Assembly: GCA_935421215.2 (NCBI GenBank)
Contig: OW285238.1
Coordinates: forward strand, 86,791,424 to 86,855,423
DNA length: 64,000 bases
Source of the DNA: Melolontha melolontha
Lineage: Eukaryota; Arthropoda; Insecta; Coleoptera; Scarabaeidae
Direction: 5' to 3'
Part shown: in pieces, positions 59,799 through 64,000 of the stretch
Layout: the number at the start of each line of letters is the position of its first letter
How positions within the stretch are numbered: the first letter of the stretch is position 1
The notes under the pieces: model-generated
Database searches by the model: none
What the model saw: the letters and a program-made list of their open reading frames with translations, nothing else
Told to the model about the DNA's origin: nothing
Made by a program: the position numbers and the translations under genes

Positions 59799-62700
59799 AA
59801 AAATAATAGATTTTTATTGGTTTTAGCGACCTTTTATTGAATTTAGATGTAATTCATTTCTTAATATAATTTTAAATTTAAAATTGTTAATTTAATTGTT
59901 ATATCACACAAAACAAACACAGTTCTCATGTTCATTGTAATGATTCTTGTTTCCAGATGCTTGAAAAAGACCGAATTGATAAAAGTCGAAACGTCGTAAA
60001 CAAACATCTAAATTCAATAAAAGGTCGCTAAAACCAATAAAAATCTATAAAATCTAAAAATGTCCAAAATTAAAAGTAAATTCAAAAAGTTCTAATAAAC
60101 TTAAGTTTGCAAATAAGAATTTTATTAATAACGATGTAATCTTAAATCTTAAAGATGTTTATATTTGAAAAGCGATCCTAAACATATCATCAAAGGCAAC
60201 TTCCAGTAATCAGTATGACCTCACGATTGTTAATTACTGCCCTAATACAGTTACGTATTGCTAAAATTAAATTGCAATCTCTTCCTGTGGTATTGTTCTC
60301 AATTCTCTTTGAAGAACCCTAAAAAGGTCTCGGAGATCATTAATGTGGTCATTTGAATTTGTATTTTTGTAACCATTCTTTGTAACTTATCCGACAGATG
60401 CTCTAACGGATTCATATCCGGAGGCTGAACTGGCCACGCTAACAACGAAATGTGTTTCTGTTTTAGCACATTCATTACAATTCGAGCAACATGTGGACGT
60501 GCATTATCTTGCATGAAATTGAAATTTTCTCCTACTGCTCCTGCAATATGGCACAACGACAGGTAAAATGTCATATTACGTTCAATAAAAACGAGATCTG
60601 TTCTTCCACCAATACTTATGCCGGCCCATACTATGATTGTACCACCTCTGAAAGAACGGACTTCGTGGACTGCATCCAAACTCCAAACTCGATTTCTTCT
60701 TGAATCATTGTACATGCCAAATCTAGACTCATCAGAGAACATTATAAATTATACACCAAACTTAATGTTTTCAAACTCTGCAGCAAGAAATGAGTTAAAC
60801 GGAAAGTGACAAATAACGCCGTTATGACAACTAATAACTAGATGTTGCAAACAAAACACAATCGCTCCATTGTTAGCAAGATAATGTGATAAAACCTTTG
60901 CGCATATTATTTTTGCTCAAAATATTTATATACAATAAAATATTCCGTTTTTACATCTTAATTTTAAAAATATCCCTGTACGATTTTGAGCAGTGTATTT
61001 CATGTATTTTGGCGTTTAAATCGGAGATCAAAACAAATAGTAGGCTACCCATGTGTGCTGTGTCAGCTGTAGTGTGTCATTGGTACAGTGGACGAAAGGG
61101 AAGAAAAAAGTATGCCTTTTGTAGTTCCAATAATATGGCGAGAACCCATCAATCATTTTGACGATTGCTATTTTTGCATGACAAAGACTGAAGGTTATTC
61201 CAAAAAAGAAAAGTTCAAGATCGAGTATCCAAATTTGCCTTCTGCCATAAGACCTGTTCCTCACAATGGAAGCTTACCAGTACCGACTGCACCTTCAGAT
61301 TGGCAGGACATTGTTTTAGGAGATAATGGAGCTAGTAAAGCATTATCAGGCTGCTCCGAAGAATAGTGTACCGACCTCAATTTTACTCCAGGCCCCAGTT
61401 CCGACGAGCCACAGTTGATTGTTAAAAGTAAGTTATATAATTTAGTACGTGATTTGATGTTGTGAAAACAACAGTCAGAACTTCTTGCTTCCCGTTTTAA
61501 GGAGGCAACCTTAGTAGCCAAAGAAACAAAAACTACTACATTTAGGAAAATAAATGCTATGTTTTCTGCATTTTACAATATGAAAAATTCGTTATGTTTG
61601 TGTACTGATATCAATGGTTTAATGCAGGAATTTAACATCGAGCATTCTCCCTGTGAGTGGTGCTTGTTCATAGACTCATCAAAATATAGTTACATATTGG
61701 AAATTTAAAATCATCTATACCACTTGTCCATTCAGTGACAATGAAAGAAGCCTATGAAAATATACGCATCGTTTTAGATGCAATAAACTACAACCAATAC
61801 ATATGGCAGATATGTATTTAAAAGTTATAGCAATTTTACTAGTAGTTCAAGGAGGAATTACAAAATATTGCTGTTTTCTTTGTTTGTGACAGCCATAGAC
61901 TGAATGAACATGAATCATTCAACTAAAATTTGGGCGGAAAGGAGTGAATTTCAACCGAGAACTGAAAATGTTAAGTATGTGCCCCTTGTAGACCAAAAAA
62001 AATGTTTTTTGCGTCCTCTTCACATTAAACTTGGGCTGATGAAAAACTTTGTTTAGGCTATGAATAAAGAAGGTGAATGATTTAAATACCTAAGGCAGGT
62101 CTTTCCCAAGTTAACTGACGCAAAATTTAAAAAAGGCATCTTTATTGGACCACGAATTAGAAAATTGCTGGACGATGTTAATTTTATAGAAAAGCTTACC
62201 GCGCAAAAACTCAGAGCTTGGAACTCACTTATAAGTGTAGTGAGGGGATTTTTTAGCAACAATATGAATGCTAACTACGAAAAACTAGTTAATGAACTTT
62301 TAGACTCCTACAAATCGGTTGGTTGCCGAACGTTATTAAAAATTCACTTTCTCCATTCCAATTAATCTTTTCTTTCTTAAGAATTTGGGCGCTGTCAGCG
62401 ACGAGCAGGGTGAAAAATTCCATCAAGATAAAAAAACAATGGAAATTCGGTACTAAGGACGATAGGATCCAGCCGTGATGGGTGATTACTGTTGGTTTTT
62501 AAAGAGAGAAAATGTGATCCTCCATAAAAGGAAAAAATAGAATTAGTATATTCCAAACAAATATTTTTGACATTTGATTTTTTCTTAGATGTAAACTTAA
62601 TATAAATTATAAATATAGTCGATCTTCAGGTTTAAAAAATTTGTTAAATAATTTTTTCAATAAATATGTATTACATGGTACGGTTCTACATGTGGTTTGT

Positions 62701-64000
62701 CTAATGGAACAAGAAAACCTTACATGTTACAAATTTTTCTTGACCGTTTTCGTATTCAGATAGGTTCATTCTACCACAATATACTATTCAGCTTTATGTT
62801 ACAAACATTTTTTTTGCCGGCTAGTGTATTCTAGTCAATTTTATCAACTATCCAGTTTGTACTGCTTCCTTAGCGAGTTTTTAATGGTTCAATATCAAAG
62901 GACACCTCTATAAAAGTTCACCTTCTGAGCTATTTCCGACCATGAAATACCTTTTCTCTAAAATATTTTCTCCATTTCGTTTAACTACTGTTTTTTTCGA
63001 TATGGTTTCATAGCACTACACAAATATTTCAAAGTAACATAAAAACGAAAATTTAAAAACATTACTTCTATGCAATGATTTTTCCTAACTAATAGTTATA
63101 TATATCTATCTTATACCCAACACTGTATATTGGATAGAAATTATTTGTGCTCTGTTCTAGATGATCTTGCGGAAATAATGGAAATTAGAATACCTTCTAG
63201 AGATGAAGGAAAATGTTTACTAGCGTGTTACCATAAAAAATATGGAATTGTAAGTATTACTAATACATAACTCAAAACTCAATTTACAACTATTTGTCAC
63301 AAAAATGAAAAGATTCCAACCGGAATTTCTCAAATCTTAGTAAAATTGACGCTTTTTTTATTGTTCTGTGTCGTAAATAACACCTTTAAATTGTGATGTA
63401 TATATTTATAGAATTTTCATATATAATACAACGACTGATACCGTGATTACCGATAATGACGTGTGTTAATACGAAACATGTTATCAAAACTTATTTACTC
63501 GTCCTATCGAACTCGTGAAATTATTTGATAACTTGTTGAGTATTTGAACCACTCGATTGTCATTAATCACGATTTCCAAGAACCATTCATAATATTATAC
63601 AACGAATAAGATATTGAAAAAATAAGGAACTATTTATTTTAAAGTTGAAATAGCCTTATTTGTCGATAAAGTACTCAATGAGTTGGATGTTGAGGGTATT
63701 GACGTGATCGCGTTGCTTTTCCTTGAGGAATGAATTATCTTAACATGATGTTGTTCGTTTAATTTCATGTATGGCTTCAGAGAACTCGTAGTCGTATGGC
63801 CAGTTTTTAATTATTTCTTGTAAATTTGCACCAGCGTTTGACAAATTGCTAGCAGTTGATGTTCTATTCGAATAATTAGTGATCTTCTTCCTTTTTCAAA
63901 CGAGTCAAATTTTCGCTAGCCCTAGACCGGTCCACTTGTTAATTTCATTTGTTCCAATTAGTGTGTTTTTATACCATATAGAATTAACCCAATTTTTGTT
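57572..64000 (+). CDS. odorant-binding protein C (classic OBP, 3' exons beyond window)
   Basis: Exon 1 57572-57616, exon 2 57694-57778, exon 3 63161-63249, joined at GT-AG introns with phases 0 and 1; the donor after exon 3 (gtaagt) is phase 0 and exons 4-5 lie beyond 64000. The 73 readable residues begin with signal peptide MKFFIVLSVVAFANC and include C35, C62 and C66 (X26, X3), identical to OBP-A and OBP-B. Exon 2 is one codon shorter than its counterparts. Intron 2 is 5.4 kb and holds a mariner relic, a Tc1 element and a decayed repeated ORF. Role as for the sister genes: a secreted ligand carrier. Confidence 0.9.
58150..58930 (-). pseudogene. mariner transposase relic
   Basis: Minus strand opens MDENKIGQYMLYEFHLGRKA (about 58922), then ICSAFGE, QKWQRCFKNF, and near 58500 LFHRL, LGVKNG (eroded form of RIVTGDEKW). 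Heavy decay follows. It lies in OBP-C intron 2, antisense. Confidence 0.6.
59733..60058. mobile_element. (AT)n plus foldback element inside the Tc1 element
   Basis: (AT)n at 59733-59797, then inverted arms of about 42 bp (tttttattggttttagcgac, cttttattgaatttagatg) at 59808-59850 and 60008-60052. Next to the right arm is a GAC/GTC hairpin followed by GAAACGTCGTA, a decayed hammerhead-like trace. Confidence 0.65.
60299..60760 (-). pseudogene. Tc1-type (DD34E) transposase, 5' part lost
   Basis: Minus strand: MFSDESRFGMYNDSRRNRVW (first Asp in FSDESRF), GGTIIVWAGISIGGRTDLVF, FNFMQDNARPHVARIVMNVL (QDNARPH, second Asp), LLAWPVQPPDMNPLEHLSDK (PDMNPLEHLWD, third residue Glu) and QRMV. The catalytic triad order DDE is readable in one frame; the N-terminal DNA-binding part is eroded. 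Confidence 0.85.
61080..62520 (+). pseudogene. decayed copy of an unrecognised repeated insect ORF
   Basis: Plus strand: MPFVVPIIWREPINHFDDCY, FCMTKTEGYSKKEKFKIEYP, NLPSAIRPVPHNGSLPVPTA, then across frames CEWCLFIDSSK, SIPLVHSVTMKEAYENIRIV, RPLHIKLGLMKNF, FKYLRQVFPKLTDAKFKKGI, FIGPRIRKLLDDVNFIEKLT, GCRTLLKIHFLHSN, NLGAVSDEQGEKFHQD and DYCWFLKRENV. I recall proteins of this shape in many copies in insect genomes and suspect a transposon origin, but cannot name the family. At least five frame changes. Confidence 0.6.
62525..63160. other. AT-rich end of OBP-C intron 2
   Basis: No feature supported before exon 3. Confidence 0.45.
63250..64000. other. OBP-C intron 3 or later sequence, exon 4 not seen
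   Basis: In the sister genes exon 4 follows 61-65 bp after exon 3; here no such exon appears in 750 bp, so intron 3 is longer. A weak hammerhead-like string (CTGATAC ... GAAACATGTT at 63432-63482) is present without matching helices. Confidence 0.45.

Larger units (their letters stand above)
59656..60995 (-). mobile_element. Tc1-like element with TIRs and TA duplication
   Basis: Inverted ends CACTACTCAAAATCGTACAG (left) and, reversed, CACTGCTCAAAATCGTACAG (right), each continuing ggatattt, flanked by TA. It encloses a minus-strand transposase relic and, in its left half, an (AT)n tract with a foldback element inserted. Confidence 0.88.

Noticed and set aside
63432..63490. Further hammerhead (CTGATAC ... 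GAAACATGTT)
   Set aside because: Core position G8 is changed and no helix I or helix II pairing of useful length was found.
1..64000. CRISPR array, operon, tRNA or rRNA genes
   Set aside because: Spliced genes and eukaryotic transposons show this is insect nuclear DNA; no spaced short repeats and no tRNA or rRNA signature were seen.

Overview
This window is AT-rich nuclear DNA from an insect, with many (AT)n runs, small spliced genes and a very high load of decayed transposons. The sequence does not fix the order. The only clear host genes are three head-to-tail, plus-strand odorant-binding protein (OBP) genes, here called OBP-A (1977-16950, exon 1 not found), OBP-B (38218-45975, complete) and OBP-C (57572 to beyond the right edge; exons 1-3 present). 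All are classic six-cysteine OBPs. C1-X26-C2-X3-C3 is the same in all three and X43-C4-X10-C5-X8-C6 is the same in A and B. Exon sizes (about 45-48, 85-88, 89, 121 and 104 nt) and intron phases (0,1,0,1) are also shared, so this is a local tandem gene family.

Introns 1, 3 and 4 are only 61-79 bp wherever seen. Intron 2 is about 14.4 kb in OBP-A, 7.1 kb in OBP-B and 5.4 kb in OBP-C, and it is the main landing zone for mobile elements. OBP-A intron 2 holds a degraded antisense Ty3/gypsy element (2258-7640), an older DDE transposase cut by a foldback insertion, several mariners, a solo LTR and a long non-coding insertion. The 21 kb between OBP-A and OBP-B holds mariners, a Tc1-like pseudogene with hAT MITEs, a second solo LTR, LINE 3' ends, a 302-bp tandem repeat, several foldback elements and a piggyBac (29336-34345) with intact TTAA target duplications but a 2.4-kb insertion. 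OBP-B intron 2 holds a P-element-like THAP transposase split by a mariner. Between OBP-B and OBP-C lie MULE, LINE, mariner and foldback remnants. OBP-C intron 2 holds a mariner, a Tc1 element with full inverted repeats and a decayed ORF of an unrecognised repeated family. None of the transposon genes looks intact.

The most notable non-gene signal is a set of foldback elements, often beside (AT)n tracts, that carry compact hammerhead-ribozyme-like motifs. Two copies near 54.6 and 55.15 kb keep all three helices, the catalytic core and a GUA cleavage triplet; another near 28.8 kb is nearly complete; others are decayed. This layout matches the minimal type I hammerheads known from Penelope-like retroelements, but no Penelope reverse transcriptase is visible here. 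All calls come from reading the sequence by eye; no database search was run.
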